5,791 nucleotides of DNA, taken from Candidatus Pelagibacter sp. (GTDB taxonomy: Bacteria > Pseudomonadota > Alphaproteobacteria > Pelagibacterales > Pelagibacteraceae). This document shows positions 5,357-5,791 of the stretch, in pieces; position 1 is the first letter of the stretch; each line of letters starts with the position of its first letter. The stretch is taken from assembly GCA_013204495.1 (NCBI GenBank), contig JABMNQ010000063.1, forward strand, positions 1-5,791, written 5' to 3'. Under the pieces are notes generated by a model, which was given only the letters and a program-made list of their open reading frames with translations, was not told the DNA's origin and made no database searches. A program made the position numbers and the translations under genes.

Positions 5357-5791
5357 TTATGCCTGTTCGTATTTTTTCTGTATTCCTTCAACGAAAGCGT
5401 TAATTTCATCTAAAAACTTAAGTTTTTTCTCATCTTTTTCATTGGTATACTTATCTCTTAAATTATCACACTCAAAATAAAACTCTTTGCAAGTCCACCA
5501 TTTTTCTTTTTCATCACTTAAGATTCTCTCAGCAATTCCTCTTTTAATAGTTTTAAGCATATCAGCTGGTAAAGTTTCTGGTGATTCTTGATATATTATT
5601 TTTTTTCCAAAACTTACCATTCTTTCATCTTCAAATTTATCTAATAGTATCAGTTTATCTTTCCAGGACGCAGCATGCCATTTTGGAAACAAAGTTGTAT
5701 CTTTTTGAGGGGTAAATTTTTTATAAATCGTCTCTTCAGCGAGAAGATCTTCTTGTGAATCAAACTGTGCTTTTTCTTCTGCTGTTTCTCT
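5357..5791 (-). CDS. sbcB: Probable exodeoxyribonuclease I, C-terminal part (5' end outside window)
   Basis: An open frame of 144 codons runs leftward from the window edge at 5791 to a TAA at 5359-5357. A TTG at 5692 is not a convincing start, because the frame stays open and family-like upstream of it. The peptide resembles the C-terminal domain of ExoI, the 3'-5' single-strand DNA exonuclease of mismatch repair and recombination: AEETIYKKF, then WKDKL, then FEDERM, then YQESPETLP, paralleling E. coli segments of the type LYDGF, then VDKRIEKL, then ARNFPGTL. The rest is a helical, charged tail ending KKYEQA. The DEDD nuclease domain would lie beyond the window, so the assignment rests on recalled C-terminal similarity only. 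It is followed by a 73-nt gap before the thioredoxin gene on the same strand. Confidence 0.7.
   Translation of the reverse strand, partial: RETAEEKAQFDSQEDLLAEETIYKKFTPQKDTTLFPKWHAASWKDKLILLDKFEDERMVSFGKKIIYQESPETLPADMLKTIKRGIAERILSDEKEKWWTCKEFYFECDNLRDKYTNEKDEKKLKFLDEINAFVEGIQKKYEQA

Noticed and set aside
5351..5368. Inverted repeat GAACA-ATTATGCC-TGTTC spanning the stop of the sbcB-like gene, as a terminator.
   Set aside because: The stem is only 5 bp with an 8-nt loop and no adjacent U-run, so it is probably chance.
5692..5692. TTG at 5692 as the start of a short 111-residue gene.
   Set aside because: The frame remains open for 33 more codons to the window edge with ExoI-like residues, so the gene most likely begins outside the window.
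1..5791. CRISPR arrays, tRNA/rRNA, insertion sequences, toxin-antitoxin or phage genes.
   Set aside because: None seen on either strand; coding density is nearly complete with housekeeping genes and no repeated blocks were noticed.

Overview
The window comes from a strongly A+T-rich, very compact bacterial genome. Gene order (pyrF, trpF, trpB, trpA, accD, folC), lysine/asparagine/isoleucine-rich proteins and almost no intergenic DNA suggest an alphaproteobacterium of the SAR11/Pelagibacter type. This assignment is inference from composition, synteny and protein character; no database search was run.

Layout. Positions 1-4969 read rightward as one tightly packed gene string: the 3' end of pyrF (pyrimidine synthesis), trpF, trpB and trpA (the last steps of tryptophan synthesis), accD (carboxyltransferase beta subunit of acetyl-CoA carboxylase) and folC (folylpolyglutamate/dihydrofolate synthase). 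Junctions are 0 nt, -14, +1, -4 and -47 nt, so this looks like a single translationally coupled operon with no internal terminator. None of the starts has a clear Shine-Dalgarno sequence. Positions 4966-5791 read leftward: a thioredoxin that converges on folC and, after a 73-nt A+T-rich gap, the C-terminal part of a gene resembling exodeoxyribonuclease I (sbcB), which runs off the window end.

How the genes work together. TrpF makes CdRP for the indole-glycerol-phosphate branch, and TrpA and TrpB form tryptophan synthase. PyrF, AccD and FolC serve UMP, fatty-acid and folate synthesis, so the operon groups core biosynthetic housekeeping. The conserved alphaproteobacterial trpFBA-accD-folC order is kept, but the thioredoxin gene that often follows folC is inverted here.

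Main points of interest. There is no mobile element, CRISPR array, RNA gene or obviously new system. What stands out is that several universally conserved enzymes carry unusual residues at textbook positions: TrpB has Asp at the catalytic Glu109 position; TrpA and TrpB have both lost the Asp56-Lys167 inter-subunit ion pair; TrpF lacks the usual Gly-rich phosphate loop; AccD has an adjacent Cys-Cys in place of the first CxxC zinc knuckle; FolC has GTNGKFS in place of GTNGKGS; and the thioredoxin is WCQPC with both buried proton-relay residues replaced. These may be lineage-wide SAR11 traits, and comparison with relatives would show that.
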